The notes under the pieces are model-generated. The model had not been told where the DNA came from, did not search any database, and was given only the letters and a program-made list of their open reading frames with translations. A program made the translations under genes and the position numbers. Shown here piece after piece: positions 45,548-54,656 of a stretch of DNA of 64,000 nt. Numbering within the stretch: position 1 is the stretch's first letter; each line of letters opens with the position of its first letter. The stretch comes from Cellulomonas sp. KH9 (lineage in GTDB: Bacteria > Actinomycetota > Actinomycetes > Actinomycetales > Cellulomonadaceae): NCBI RefSeq assembly GCF_900114185.1, contig NZ_FOSE01000001.1, positions 893,749 through 957,748 of the forward strand, written 5' to 3'.

Positions 45548-46489
45548 TCAGCGAGGGCGGAGCCGGCGGGTCAGACGGGCGCGGCCGGACGGGGTGAAGG
45601 TGGACCCGGCGAGCAGGGTGAGCCACGGGCGGACGCGCGCGGGGTCGTGCTCGCGTCCGAGCGCGGCGTCGACGTCCCGCGCGACGCCCACCGGACGGTC
45701 CCGTAGGTCGGCAACGGTGTACCCGCGGCGGGTCCAGCCGGCCGCGGTGAGAGCACGGGCCCGACGCAGGTCGGCCGTGTGCCGACCGGGTTCCCGGTGG
45801 ACCGCGCCGTCGTACTCGTGCAGGGTGGTCGTCCCCGTGAGCCACAGGTCACCGCGGGCGACGAACACGCCCGAGTCGTCCCGCACCACGTGCTGCGGGA
45901 CCACCTGCGCACCGAGCAGCACGTGCATGACACGGAGCACGGTCTCCCACGGGGACTCGCTGCGCGGGTCCGCCAGCGCGAGCGCCTGCCGGAGGACGAC
46001 GACGCCCCGACGCCCCGGCCGGCAGGCGTCCAGCACCGCGTCGACGCTGCAGCCCGCACGCAGCGCGGCGTCCACGAGCACGATGACGTCGAGCAGGGCG
46101 AGGTCACGCGAGCACGCCAGCAGGGTCTGCTCCGCCGTCGCGACGCGCAGGCCGTCGACGTCCGTGCTGGGGACGGGGCCGGCGGTCCGGGTGACGCGGA
46201 TGCCCGGCAGCCGTGTGCGATGGTCGTGCTCGGCCTGGTCGACAAGGACAGGCAGACCGTCCGGCAGCTGGGGGAGCCACCAGCCGTGCAGCCCGGCGGC
46301 CGTGAGGTGCGAGAAGGCGGCGGACGGCGGCAGCACCTGCTGCCAGGCCTCGAGCGGCCGTCGGTCCGGCGCGTGGTGCAGGCCTCGCGCCGGGCTCTGC
46401 CACCCTCGGCCGGGTCGCCTTCCCTGCCGCACGCCCGCAGGTACCGGCGGCGCACCTCCCCGACCGGAGCGGGCGGAGGGCGTGGGCAT
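45548..46489 (-). CDS. AbiEi/DUF559-like protein with possible endonuclease domain (313 aa)
   Basis: The N-terminal two thirds resemble the many actinobacterial proteins with an AbiEi-like winged-helix region (AAFSHLTAAGLHGWWLP, GIRVTRT, ATAEQTLLACSRDLALLDVIVLVDAALR). The C-terminal part (SPWETVLRVMHVLLG, then TTLHEYDGAVHREPGRHTADLRRARAL) matches the DUF559/Vsr-like PD-(D/E)xK pattern of Glu, then Glu-Tyr-Asp-Gly. No AbiEii partner is adjacent. DNA nuclease or orphan antitoxin roles are possible; neither is shown. The N-terminal about 45 residues are low complexity, so the start is uncertain. Confidence 0.65.
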   Translation of the reverse strand: MPTPSARSGRGGAPPVPAGVRQGRRPGRGWQSPARGLHHAPDRRPLEAWQQVLPPSAAFSHLTAAGLHGWWLPQLPDGLPVLVDQAEHDHRTRLPGIRVTRTAGPVPSTDVDGLRVATAEQTLLACSRDLALLDVIVLVDAALRAGCSVDAVLDACRPGRRGVVVLRQALALADPRSESPWETVLRVMHVLLGAQVVPQHVVRDDSGVFVARGDLWLTGTTTLHEYDGAVHREPGRHTADLRRARALTAAGWTRRGYTVADLRDRPVGVARDVDAALGREHDPARVRPWLTLLAGSTFTPSGRARLTRRLRPR

Positions 46490-46825
46490 GCGTCACACGC
46501 TGCACCACCGCGACCGCGCCGGCGGTGTGGCCACGGCGGCCGGTGGACCGACCAACCGCCGGATGGGCTGTGGGCGGGCGAGGAGCGACCGGGTCCGGTG
46601 GCGCCGCAGCGGTGCGGTCGACCCGGGCGCGGTCACCACGTGGCGCAGCCCGGGTGCGGCGCGGCGGTCGGTGCGCCGCTGACGCTCGGTGCGGCCGGCC
46701 CTCGGCCGAGCACGCTCCGGGTACGGCCGGATCGCCGGTCACACGCTCACGTCGCACGGACGTCGGCCCCGCCCCGGGGGAGGGGCGGGGCCGACGGGTG
46801 GACGCGCACGCCCGATCAGGTGGTG
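46490..46825. other. Intergenic region between mannanase and DUF559-like genes
   Basis: Both flanking genes are on the minus strand. The only clear element is the mannanase terminator at 46761-46796. The remaining about 270 bp are extremely GC-rich with no ribosome site, promoter pair or conserved reading frame that I can support. Confidence 0.5.
46761..46796 (-). terminator. Mannanase terminator hairpin
   Basis: Perfect 15-bp stem (CGTCGGCCCCGCCCC and complement) with a 6-nt loop, 29 nt downstream of the mannanase stop. Very stable; no U-tract. Confidence 0.8.
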
Positions 46826-48256
46826 TCAGCGGCAGGTGACCGGGACGGTCCCGGTCGGGGCGGTGCCCGATCCGATGAACCCGTAGGTGACGGTCCGGCC
46901 GGCGCCCAGGGAGCCGTTCCACGCGGCGTTGGTGGCGGTCACCGTCGAGCCGGTGGTGCTGAACGCGGCACTCCAGCCCTGCGCGACGGCGGCGCCGCCC
47001 GGCAGGCTGAACGTCGTCGTCCAGCCCCCGATCGACCCCGCGCCCGCGGTGACGTCGACGGAGGCCTGGAAGCCACCGGGCCAGGCGTTGGCCACCGTCA
47101 GCCGGGCCGTGCAGGCGGTGCCGGAGCCGGGCGTCGGCGTGGCCGTCGGGCCGGGGGCCGCCGTCGGGGTCACGGTCGGCGTGACCGTCGGCGTCGGCGT
47201 GACCGTGGGCGTCGCCGTGGGGCTCACCGTGGGCGTGGGCGTGGCGCCGGAGAAGAACGTCGCCGTCCGGGCGGTCTGCCTGATGCCGTTGACGCCGTCG
47301 AAGATCAGCGTGCCCCAGGTGGTCTTCCGGGCCGGGTCGAACGCGGTGACCATGTCGAGGTACTCGACACCGCCGCCGTTGCCCGACCAGGACCAGCCGT
47401 AGTAGCCGATGCCGCGCTCGACGGCCTCGCGCATGATCGTCGCCTCGTCGGGGTTGCCGTCCGAGTGGTCGTACCCGAACTCGCCGATGACCAGCGGCAG
47501 GCCCTTCGCCTCGAACGCGTCGAGGTACGAGGTGATGGTCGACGCCTGCGCGTACACGCCGTACATGTGCACCGAGAACAGCGTGTTGCCGTCCGGGTCG
47601 GCGGCGGCGACGGTCTGCGCCTGGTCGCGCATGATGCCCTTCCAGTCCTGACCCCACATCGGCGCATCGACGACGATGTTGTGGCGCAGGCCCGCGGCGC
47701 GCAGCTTCCGCACCGCGGCCGCCGTGTCGGCGGCCCACCCGGCGGACACCGCGTCGTCGTTGCCGTACGGCTCGTTGCCGATGTTGACCTGGATGAAGTC
47801 CTCGGTGCCCTGCAGCACGGGCTTCAGGGACACCCAGTAGTCGGCGGCGGCGTCGAGCGTGACGGCGCCGGACTGCTCGCCGTAGCCGGTGGTGTCGTGC
47901 ACCTCGAGCATGCAGACCAGCTGGTTGGTGCGACACAGCTCGATGACGTCGGCGACGTCCGCGGCGTCGTTCCGCGTCCAGCGTCCGCCGTTCGACAGCA
48001 CGACGCGCAGCGCGTTGGCGCCGGCGGCACGGATCGCCGGGACGGCCCGGTCGGTCTCCTGGGTGTACCAGGTGTGGGCGTGGCTGACGCCGCGGGCGAC
48101 GAACGGCGTGCCGTCCTGCTCGACCAGCTGCGTGCCGGAGATGTGCAGGCCGACGGGGTCGGCCGCGGTGGCGGTGGTGGCCACGACGGTCGACCCGCCG
48201 AGTACCAGGAGCGCGGTGCCGCAGGCAGCGGCAGCGCGCAGGGAGATGTTCTTCAT
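46826..48256 (-). CDS. Secreted endo-beta-1,4-mannanase: GH5 plus CBM2 (476 aa)
   Basis: Extracellular mannan hydrolase. Residues 1-32 are a signal peptide (cleavage near TATAA). The GH5 domain (about 34-330) matches the bacterial subfamily-8 mannanases: HISGTQLVEQDGTPFVARGV, SHAHTWYTQ, acid/base Glu in QVNIGNEPYGN, nucleophile Glu in LVIGEFGYDHSDG, YGWSWSGNGGG. A Thr/Pro/Val linker then leads to a C-terminal CBM2 with paired Cys (TACTARL to VTCR) and surface Trp in NAWPGGF and GGWTT. ATG 48256 follows GAGGA. Operator-like sites lie upstream at 48342-48373. Cellulase activity cannot be excluded, but the motifs favour mannan. Confidence 0.93.
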   Translation of the reverse strand: MKNISLRAAAACGTALLVLGGSTVVATTATAADPVGLHISGTQLVEQDGTPFVARGVSHAHTWYTQETDRAVPAIRAAGANALRVVLSNGGRWTRNDAADVADVIELCRTNQLVCMLEVHDTTGYGEQSGAVTLDAAADYWVSLKPVLQGTEDFIQVNIGNEPYGNDDAVSAGWAADTAAAVRKLRAAGLRHNIVVDAPMWGQDWKGIMRDQAQTVAAADPDGNTLFSVHMYGVYAQASTITSYLDAFEAKGLPLVIGEFGYDHSDGNPDEATIMREAVERGIGYYGWSWSGNGGGVEYLDMVTAFDPARKTTWGTLIFDGVNGIRQTARTATFFSGATPTPTVSPTATPTVTPTPTVTPTVTPTAAPGPTATPTPGSGTACTARLTVANAWPGGFQASVDVTAGAGSIGGWTTTFSLPGGAAVAQGWSAAFSTTGSTVTATNAAWNGSLGAGRTVTYGFIGSGTAPTGTVPVTCR

Positions 48257-48578
48257 CGACGTCCTCGTTCCGCGAAGGTGTCCGGGGCGCGCCCTCCCAC
48301 CGACCGGCAGGTGGGTGCGGCGGTCAGACAACCAGCGGGCCCGGGACGCCTCCCATCGGTGAAGCGTTTCGCCGCGGATCGCGCCTTCCGCGCGCCCTCG
48401 GCACGGGTGCGGGCAGCAGCGGTCCGTCGACGCCGGGAACCCGGTCCGTGGCCGCGCGACCCGGGAAGGGGTGCGGCGGGTCGTCCGGACCCCGCGCTTC
48501 GTCCGGGTCCACCGCGACCCGCGGAGCGCCCGGGCCGGGCGGTGTCGGTCCCGGCCCGGGGCGCCCCTGTGCCCGGTG
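48257..48578. other. Mannanase upstream region and acs 3' spacer
   Basis: Noncoding stretch between the acs stop and the mannanase start, both on the minus strand. It carries two operator-like sites (48342-48355 and 48358-48373) but no clear -35/-10 pair. The GC-rich part next to acs shows no single strong terminator. Confidence 0.5.
48342..48373. promoter_or_regulatory. Adjacent operator-like sites upstream of the mannanase
   Basis: On the minus strand GGCGAAACGCTTCACC (48373-48358) is a 6-of-8 LacI-type palindrome centred on CG. Two bases later TGGGAGGCGTCCCG (48355-48342) keeps the GGGA/TCCC arms of CebR-type sites (10 of 14 positions). They lie 86-117 bp before the mannanase ATG, suitable for sugar-responsive control. 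Confidence 0.4.
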
Positions 48579-50609
48579 TCAGTCCGAGGTCGACGCGGTG
48601 GGCCGCGCGAGCCCCTGGGCGATGAGGTCCATCACCGAGGAGTCCGCCAGCGTCGTCGCGTCACCGACCTTCCGGTGCTCCGCGACGTCCCGCAGCAGGC
48701 GCCGCATGATCTTGCCGGAGCGCGTCTTCGGCAGCTCGGCGACGACGAGGATCTGCCGCGGCTTGGCGATCGGCCCGATCTCCTTGGCCACGTGGGTACG
48801 CAGCGTCTCCTGCACGGTCGAGGCCTCGGCGCCGGCAGCCTCCGTGGCGTCGCCGCGCAGGATGACGAACGCGACCACCGCCTGGCCCGTCGTCTCGTCC
48901 GTCGCGCCGACGACGGCGGCCTCCGCCACCCACGGGTGCGACACCAGCGCCGACTCGATCTCGGTGGTCGACAGCCGGTGCCCGGACACGTTCATCACGT
49001 CGTCCACGCGGCCCAGCAGCCAGATGTCCCCGTCGGCGTCCTTCTTGGCGCCGTCGCCGGCGAAGTAGAGGTCGGTGAACCGCGACCAGTAGGTGTCCTT
49101 GTACCGCTCGGGGTCGCCCCAGATGCCGCGGAGCATCGACGGCCACGGCTCGGTGACGACGAGGTAGCCGCCGCCGCCGTTCGGCACGGGCTTCGCGTCG
49201 TCGTCGACGACGTCGGCCGCGATGCCCGGCAGCGGCACCTGCGCGGACCCGGGCTTGGCCTCGGTGGCGCCGGGCAGGGGGCTGATCATGATCGCGCCCG
49301 TCTCGGTCTGCCACCACGTGTCGACGATCGGCGTGCGGTCGCCACCGATGACGCGGCGGTACCACATCCACGCCTCGGGGTTGATGGGCTCGCCCACCGA
49401 CCCGAGCACGCGCAGGGAGGACAGGTCGAACTCCCCGGGGATCTCCTCGCCCCACTTCATGCAGGTGCGGATGGCCGTGGGGGCGGTGTAGAGGATCGTC
49501 ACGCCGTACTTCTGGACGATCTCCCACCAGCGCCCCCGGTGCGGCGTGTCCGGCGTGCCCTCGTAGATGACCTGGGTGGCCCCGTTGAGCAGCGGCCCGT
49601 ACACGACGTACGTGTGCCCGGTGATCCAGCCGACGTCCGCCGTGCACCAGTACACGTCGGTCTCCGGCTTGAGGTCGAAGACGTTGAGGTGCGTGTACGC
49701 CGCCTGCGTGAGGTAGCCGCCGGTGGTGTGGAAGATGCCCTTCGGCTTCCCCGTGGTGCCGGACGTGTACAGGATGAACAGCGGGTGCTCGGCCTCGACG
49801 TCCACGGGCGTGTGCTGCGAGGACGCCGCCTCGACCGCGTCGTGCCACCAGACGTCGCGGCCCGGCGTCCACTCCACGGGCTGACCCGTGCGCCGCACCA
49901 CGAGCACGTGCGCGACGGTGGGGGCGCCCTTGGCGAGCGCCTCGTCCACCGCGGGCTTCAGCGCGGACGGCTTGCCGCGGCGGAACCCGCCGTCGGACGT
50001 GACGACGAGCTTGGCCTCGGCGTCGAGGATGCGCGAGCTCAGCGCCTCGGCGGAGAAGCCGCCGAAGACCACGGAGTGGGGCGCGCCGATGCGCGCGCAC
50101 GCGAGCATCGTCACGACGGCCTCGGGGATCAGCGGCAGGTAGATCGCGACCCGGTCGCCCGTGCCCACGCCCAGCGCGGTGATCGCGTTGGCCGCCTTGG
50201 AGACCTCGCGCTGCAGGTCCGCGTACGTCAGGGTCCGGGTGTCACCGCCCTCGCCCTCGAAGTGCAGCGCGACCCGGTCGCCGCGGCCCTCCTCGACGTG
50301 CCGGTCCACCGCGTTGTACGCCGCGTTCAGCCGACCGTCCGCGAACCACCGGGCGAACGGGGCGTCGGACCAGTCGAGCGTCTGCGTGAACGGGGTCGAC
50401 CAGGTGAGCAGCTCACGCGCCTGGTCCGCCCAGAAGCCGGGCCGGTCCGCGTTGGCCCACGCGTACGCGTCGGCGGTCGCGTTGGCCTGGGCGGCGAACT
50501 CGGCGGACGGCGGGAAGCGACGCTCCTCCGACAGCAGGTTCTCCAGCCCCGTGGAGGGCTCCGCGGCCGGCGGCGGCGGGGTCGTCGGGGCGGCAGACGG
50601 TTCGGTCAC
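48579..50609 (-). CDS. acs: Acetyl-CoA synthetase (676 aa)
   Basis: AMP-forming acetate:CoA ligase. Motifs: [20 protein letters not shown] (phosphate loop), [36 protein letters not shown], and the hinge/C-terminal [21 protein letters not shown]. The regulatory acetylation Lys is in [12 protein letters not shown]. Length is typical after a Pro/Ala-rich N-terminus. The GTG start lacks a strong ribosome site. It lets the cell use acetate scavenged after overflow metabolism. Monocistronic by spacing. Confidence 0.96.
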   Translation of the reverse strand: MTEPSAAPTTPPPPAAEPSTGLENLLSEERRFPPSAEFAAQANATADAYAWANADRPGFWADQARELLTWSTPFTQTLDWSDAPFARWFADGRLNAAYNAVDRHVEEGRGDRVALHFEGEGGDTRTLTYADLQREVSKAANAITALGVGTGDRVAIYLPLIPEAVVTMLACARIGAPHSVVFGGFSAEALSSRILDAEAKLVVTSDGGFRRGKPSALKPAVDEALAKGAPTVAHVLVVRRTGQPVEWTPGRDVWWHDAVEAASSQHTPVDVEAEHPLFILYTSGTTGKPKGIFHTTGGYLTQAAYTHLNVFDLKPETDVYWCTADVGWITGHTYVVYGPLLNGATQVIYEGTPDTPHRGRWWEIVQKYGVTILYTAPTAIRTCMKWGEEIPGEFDLSSLRVLGSVGEPINPEAWMWYRRVIGGDRTPIVDTWWQTETGAIMISPLPGATEAKPGSAQVPLPGIAADVVDDDAKPVPNGGGGYLVVTEPWPSMLRGIWGDPERYKDTYWSRFTDLYFAGDGAKKDADGDIWLLGRVDDVMNVSGHRLSTTEIESALVSHPWVAEAAVVGATDETTGQAVVAFVILRGDATEAAGAEASTVQETLRTHVAKEIGPIAKPRQILVVAELPKTRSGKIMRRLLRDVAEHRKVGDATTLADSSVMDLIAQGLARPTASTSD

Positions 50610-50727
50610 GGTGTCTCCTACGCAGCGGCTTCGGTGCGACGGTGGGGCTGACCAGTGCGGTCCTCGTCACCGGACCTTAGTCCCGGGAGCCGTCCGTGCG
50701 CACCGCCTCGCGGCGCGGACCGTGCCG

Positions 50728-51546
50728 TCAGAGCGTCCGGTTGCGCTCGCGGAAGGCGCCGAGCCGGACGCCGTGCCGTCGTGCGAGCGCGATGGTCACG
50801 CCGCCGGTCAGCAGCAGCACACCGGCCGTGATCGACGTCCCCGACGTGCCGGCGACCGTCACCTGCGTGGTGGTGAGGTGCCACGCGTCGGACCCCACGA
50901 CCTCGAGCGTGCTGGAGCGTGCGATGCCCGGCGCGTACAGCTGCACCCCGCCGACGACGCCCAGCACGAGGCCGGCCGTCACGGGCGCCGCCGCGGTCCA
51001 CAGGCCCAGCAGCAGCAGCGCCGCGAGGAGCACGGCGCCGGTGCTGACCAGCACGATGCCCAGCAGCTCGAGCGAGGCGTCCCAGCCGTCGACCTGGACC
51101 CGCAGGATGCGGCTCTGGCCCAGCAGCAGCAGGCCGAGCGCGACGGGTGCCAGCAGGAGGCCGACGAGCACACCGAGCACGTGGGTGCCCGTGCGGGGGG
51201 TGCGCGGGGCGTTGGGGTCGGGGAAGAGCTCGTCGCCGGTGGCCGCGCCGTCCGTGGACGTCCCGGCGTCACGCGCCGGTTCTGCGTCGCCGGTCCCGTC
51301 GGAGGGCCGAGGGGCGTCGGTGCCGGACGTCGCGCCCGGGGCTGCGCGTGGTGCGGCGGGTGGTGCGGTGGGCGGTGCCGCGGCCGGTGCCGCAGGCCGT
51401 CCGCCGGCGGGGTCGGGCGGCGTGGGAGCGGGTCGCTGCACCGCGTGCCGACCGGTGTCCGTCTCGCCCGCGTCGACGGGGGTCGCACCCGGGGTGCCGC
51501 CCGTGGTCGGCCGGTCTCCCGGGCGCTCGGGGTCCGTGGTGCTCAC
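50728..51546 (-). CDS. Pro/Ala-rich protein with four C-terminal membrane segments (272 aa)
   Basis: Family not recognised. Residues 1-115 are disordered Pro/Ala/Thr/Gly-rich sequence; from about 120 four hydrophobic segments follow (LGVLVGLLLAPVALGLLLLG, then segments near 160, 180 and 240) and a basic C-terminus GAFRERNRTL. The GTG at 51546 has a GAGGAG site. Similar architectures occur in actinobacteria as unannotated membrane proteins. It lies between acs and the formate/nitrite-type channel on the same strand, with gaps of about 100 bp. Confidence 0.65.
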   Translation of the reverse strand: MSTTDPERPGDRPTTGGTPGATPVDAGETDTGRHAVQRPAPTPPDPAGGRPAAPAAAPPTAPPAAPRAAPGATSGTDAPRPSDGTGDAEPARDAGTSTDGAATGDELFPDPNAPRTPRTGTHVLGVLVGLLLAPVALGLLLLGQSRILRVQVDGWDASLELLGIVLVSTGAVLLAALLLLGLWTAAAPVTAGLVLGVVGGVQLYAPGIARSSTLEVVGSDAWHLTTTQVTVAGTSGTSITAGVLLLTGGVTIALARRHGVRLGAFRERNRTL

Positions 51547-51642
51547 GCGTGCTCCTCGGGTCGGGGTGGCGCGTCGTGCGACGCCCTGCGGGGCCACGCT
51601 ATTGCGCGCGTGCGCCGCCCGCCGTTCGGCGCGCGCGTCCCG

Positions 51643-52575
51643 TCAGCCGCGGCCGACCGGCAGCGGCGGCGCCGGGGCCACCGCGTCGGGGCCCGAGGGG
51701 TCCGCGTCCGCCGCCGGGGCGGGCGTGCGGCCGTCGTCCGCGGGGGAGGCGGGCGGTGCGGCGTCGGTGGTGGCGGGCTCGTGGGCGTCCGCGCCCGGCA
51801 GCGCGGGGACGCGCGCGCCGTACGCGTAGGCCGCCCCCACCAGCAGCGCGCCGCCGATCGTGTTGCCGACGCCCACGGCCACGAGGTTGCGGGCGAACTC
51901 CGCGACCGTCGCGTCGGGCAGCCCGCCGTACAGGCCCAGCGAGAACGTCGTCATGTTGGCCACGACGTGCTCGAAGCCGGAGGTGATGAAGACCAGCACG
52001 CAGGCGAAGACCGCGATGATCCGGGCGGTCTCGCTCGTGAGCCGCGCCCAGCACCACACGGCCAGGCAGACGAGCAGGTTGCACAGGACGCCGCGCACGA
52101 CCAGCTGTGCCGTGGTGGCCTCCGCCTTGTGCGCGATCATCCCCGCGATCGCCTCGCCGCCGGCGGTCCCGGGGGCCAGCACCCCCGACACGTGCAGGAG
52201 GCCGGCGAAGGCCATCGCGCCGAGCAGGTTGCCGCCCAGGCACGCGAGCAGCGTCAGGCCCGCCCGGCCCCACGTGACGCGCCGGGTCATCGCGCCCTGG
52301 GTGAGGATCATCATGGCGCTCGTGGCGAGCTCGCCGCCGGCCACGAGCACGATGGTCAGCGCGATGCCGAACACGGCGCCGTTGACGAGCGGCGCCCACG
52401 GCGAGCCGGCGACGGTCAGGGGACCGCCGGCGGTGACCATGATGAGGACGCCGATGCCGATGTAGGCACCGGCCAGCATCGTCCGGACCAGGAACAGACC
52501 CGGGGACCGGGTCAGGTCGACCTTGTGCGTGGCGGCGTCGGCGTGCGCGGCGACGGCTTCGGTGATCGTGAGCAC
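51643..52575 (-). CDS. Formate/nitrite transporter-family channel (310 aa)
   Basis: FocA/NirC-type pentameric anion channel. Six hydrophobic segments lie between residues about 25 and 255, with family motifs LAGAYIGIGVLIMVTAGG, CLGGNLLGAMAFAGLLH, LCNLLVCLAVWCW, and FEHVVANMTTFSLGL (central His and Asn). A charged Ala/Pro tail of about 50 residues is extra. GTG 52575 is 6 nt after GACGAT, so it is probably leaderless; a longer reading would cross this promoter. Substrate could be formate, nitrite, acetate or hydrosulfide. Confidence 0.88.
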   Translation of the reverse strand: MLTITEAVAAHADAATHKVDLTRSPGLFLVRTMLAGAYIGIGVLIMVTAGGPLTVAGSPWAPLVNGAVFGIALTIVLVAGGELATSAMMILTQGAMTRRVTWGRAGLTLLACLGGNLLGAMAFAGLLHVSGVLAPGTAGGEAIAGMIAHKAEATTAQLVVRGVLCNLLVCLAVWCWARLTSETARIIAVFACVLVFITSGFEHVVANMTTFSLGLYGGLPDATVAEFARNLVAVGVGNTIGGALLVGAAYAYGARVPALPGADAHEPATTDAAPPASPADDGRTPAPAADADPSGPDAVAPAPPLPVGRG

Positions 52576-52674
52576 GGCATCATCGTCCCCCCCGGTCAGA
52601 GGCCCCGGGTGGGACGAAAGCACCCGTCCGGAACACGCGCTCGGCGTCGATCCGGTAACGACCGCAGAGGTCAC

Positions 52675-52704
52675 TTGACCGGCGGCCACGGGGGCGCATA
52701 GCGT
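52675..52704 (+). promoter_or_regulatory. Sugar ABC operon promoter
   Basis: TTGACC, an 18-bp spacer and TAGCGT: exactly the hexamers and spacing of the chitinase promoter at 17689-17718. The predicted start near 52711 gives a leader of about 185 nt. Confidence 0.55.
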
Positions 52705-52722
52705 CCCGGCACATCGGCAGAT

Positions 52723-52752
52723 GTATCGTTAATACTTCACTTCTGACGATAC
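52723..52752. promoter_or_regulatory. Inverted repeat just downstream of the ABC operon start point
   Basis: GTATCGT and ACGATAC are exact complements separated by 16 bp that include TAATACTTCACTTC. This is the most A+T-rich patch nearby. At about +12 to +42 it could be a repressor roadblock, or it may surround a second promoter (TAATAC or GATACT as -10). No regulator gene is adjacent. Confidence 0.45.
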
Positions 52753-52895
52753 TTCCGACTGGCCCCGGCGACGACGCCGACGGTCCGTCGGGCCGGTGGC
52801 GCGACGCGGCGGACCGCACGCGTCAGCGGTGTCGTTTTCCCTGCTCCAACGCCCGGGTCGTCGCCTGGGACCGGATCTCGAAGAGGAGAGCCCTG

Positions 52896-54563
52896 ATGGC
52901 ACGTGCGGGACATCTGGCAGGACGGCGGGCGCGCTCGGCGCGCGCCGCGGGGGCGCTGACGGTGGTGGGTGCGCTGGCGCTCGCCGCCTGCGGCAGCGGT
53001 GGCGGCGGCTCGACCGACGCCGACGGTGAGGCCACGGACCTCGAGTGCTCGACGGAGAGCGTCGCCGACGAGCAGTGGAAGGCGGCCGAGCCGCGCGAGT
53101 TCTCCCTGCTGTGGACGGACTGGGCGGACTACCCGATCACGGACAGCTGGGAGTTCTTCGACGAGATCGAGAAGCGGACGAACGTCAAGCTCAAGCTGAC
53201 GAACATCCCCTTCAGCGACCACGAGGAGAAGCGCTCGCTGCTCATCAGCGCCGGTGACGCGCCGCAGATCATCCCGCTCATCTACACGGGCGAGGAGCAG
53301 CAGTTCGCCGCGTCCGGCGCCGTCGTGCCGCTGAGCGACTACGCGGACTACATGCCGAACTTCAAGAAGTACACGGAGGAGTGGGACCTCGTCGACATGG
53401 TCGACGACCTGCGCCAGGAGGACGGCAAGTACTACATGACGCCGGGCCTGCACGAGGTCTCGGTGCCGATGTTCTCGGTGATCATCCGCAAGGACGTCTT
53501 CGACGAGGTCGGTGCGCCGGTCCCCGAGACGTGGGAGGACATGCAGAAGGGCCTCGAGCTCATCAAGGCCAAGTACCCGGACTCCACGCCGCTGGCCGAC
53601 GGCTTCGAGGGTGGGGCCATCACCAACTACGCGGCCCACGCCTTCGGCACCGTCGCGGGCTGGGGCTTCGGCGACGGCGCCTGGTGGGACGAGGAGGCCG
53701 GTGAGTTCGTGTACGCCGGTACCACCGACGGCTACAAGGACATGCTCACCTACTTCAACGGGCTGACCGAGAAGGGCCTGCTCGACACCGAGTCCTTCAC
53801 CGCGGCTGACAGCGGCGGCGGCACGGTGACCGAGAAGGTCGCGTCCGAGAAGGTCTTCGCGGCCTCCGGTGGTTCGTGGACCGTCCAGGAGTTCGCCACG
53901 GCGCTCGACGCGGCCGGTGTCACGGACTACGAGCTCGTCCAGATCGCGCCCCCGGGCGGCCCGGCCGGCCAGATGGTCGAGCCGCGCAACTTCTGGAACG
54001 GCTTCATGCTCACGGCTGACGCCGCGAAGGACGAGAACTTCTGCGACCTGCTGCACTTCACGGACTGGCTGTACTACAACCCCGAGGCCCGTGAGCTGAT
54101 CCAGTGGGGCGTCGAGGGCACGCACTACACGAAGGACGCCGAGGGCAAGTACACCCTCAACCCGGAGTACACGCTGAAGCAGCTCAACCTCAACCCGTCG
54201 GGGACGATCGACCTCAAGAAGGACCTCGGCTTCGCGAACGACGTGCTCACCGGCTCCACCGAGTCCATCGAGCTGAAGACGTCCTACAACACCCCGGCGT
54301 ACGTCGAGTACATCGAGGCCATCCAGGAGACCCGGACGCCGCGCGACCCGATGCCGCCGCACCCGCTGGACGAGGCGGAGCTCGAGCAGTCCTCGCTGCT
54401 CGGCACGCCGCTGAAGGACACGGTCGACACGGCGACGCTCGCCTTCATCCTCGGGCAGCGCGACCTGTCGGAGTGGGACGACTACGTGAGCGGCCTTGAG
54501 GGCCAGGGCCTGTCGGGCTACATGGACCTCATCAACGGGGCCTACGAGCGGGCCAACAGCTGA
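52896..54563 (+). CDS. Sugar ABC transporter substrate-binding lipoprotein, LipO-type (555 aa)
   Basis: Lipid-anchored receptor of a CUT1-family importer. The signal peptide ends in LALAACGSG, with lipid-modified Cys32 followed by a Gly/Ser spacer. The mature part has the long-receptor pattern WTDWADYPITDSWEFFDEIE, TWEDMQKGLELIKAKYPDS, GTVAGWGFGDGAWW. Size and partners match LipO/YtcQ-type receptors that go with LplB and YtcP permeases and usually bind oligosaccharides. Sugar unknown; mannan or other plant-wall fragments are plausible. GAGGAG precedes the ATG. A strong stem-loop follows the gene. Confidence 0.92.
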   Translation: MARAGHLAGRRARSARAAGALTVVGALALAACGSGGGGSTDADGEATDLECSTESVADEQWKAAEPREFSLLWTDWADYPITDSWEFFDEIEKRTNVKLKLTNIPFSDHEEKRSLLISAGDAPQIIPLIYTGEEQQFAASGAVVPLSDYADYMPNFKKYTEEWDLVDMVDDLRQEDGKYYMTPGLHEVSVPMFSVIIRKDVFDEVGAPVPETWEDMQKGLELIKAKYPDSTPLADGFEGGAITNYAAHAFGTVAGWGFGDGAWWDEEAGEFVYAGTTDGYKDMLTYFNGLTEKGLLDTESFTAADSGGGTVTEKVASEKVFAASGGSWTVQEFATALDAAGVTDYELVQIAPPGGPAGQMVEPRNFWNGFMLTADAAKDENFCDLLHFTDWLYYNPEARELIQWGVEGTHYTKDAEGKYTLNPEYTLKQLNLNPSGTIDLKKDLGFANDVLTGSTESIELKTSYNTPAYVEYIEAIQETRTPRDPMPPHPLDEAELEQSSLLGTPLKDTVDTATLAFILGQRDLSEWDDYVSGLEGQGLSGYMDLINGAYERANS

Positions 54564-54589
54564 TCCTGAGCTGACGCTCCACCAGGCAC

Positions 54590-54623
54590 GGTGGGCCGGT
54601 CCCTGCGACGGGGCCGGCCCACC
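54590..54623 (+). other. Intercistronic stem-loop after the substrate-binding gene
   Basis: A 14-bp stem (GGTGGGCCGG with CCGGCCCACC, extended by four inner pairs including one G-T) with a 6-nt loop lies between the receptor and the first permease. Such hairpins commonly protect or partly terminate the receptor message, making receptor exceed permease. Confidence 0.65.
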
Positions 54624-54656
54624 GGGCCTCCGATCCCGCTCACGAAGGAGTGAGAC

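Larger units (their letters stand above)
52576..52895. other. Divergent control region between FNT channel and sugar ABC operon
   Basis: A 320-bp noncoding stretch that includes the leaderless FNT promoter at the left end, the ABC operon promoter (52675-52704), an A+T-rich inverted repeat (52723-52752) and a long leader ending in GAGGAG before the ABC start. No small gene was found. Confidence 0.6.
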
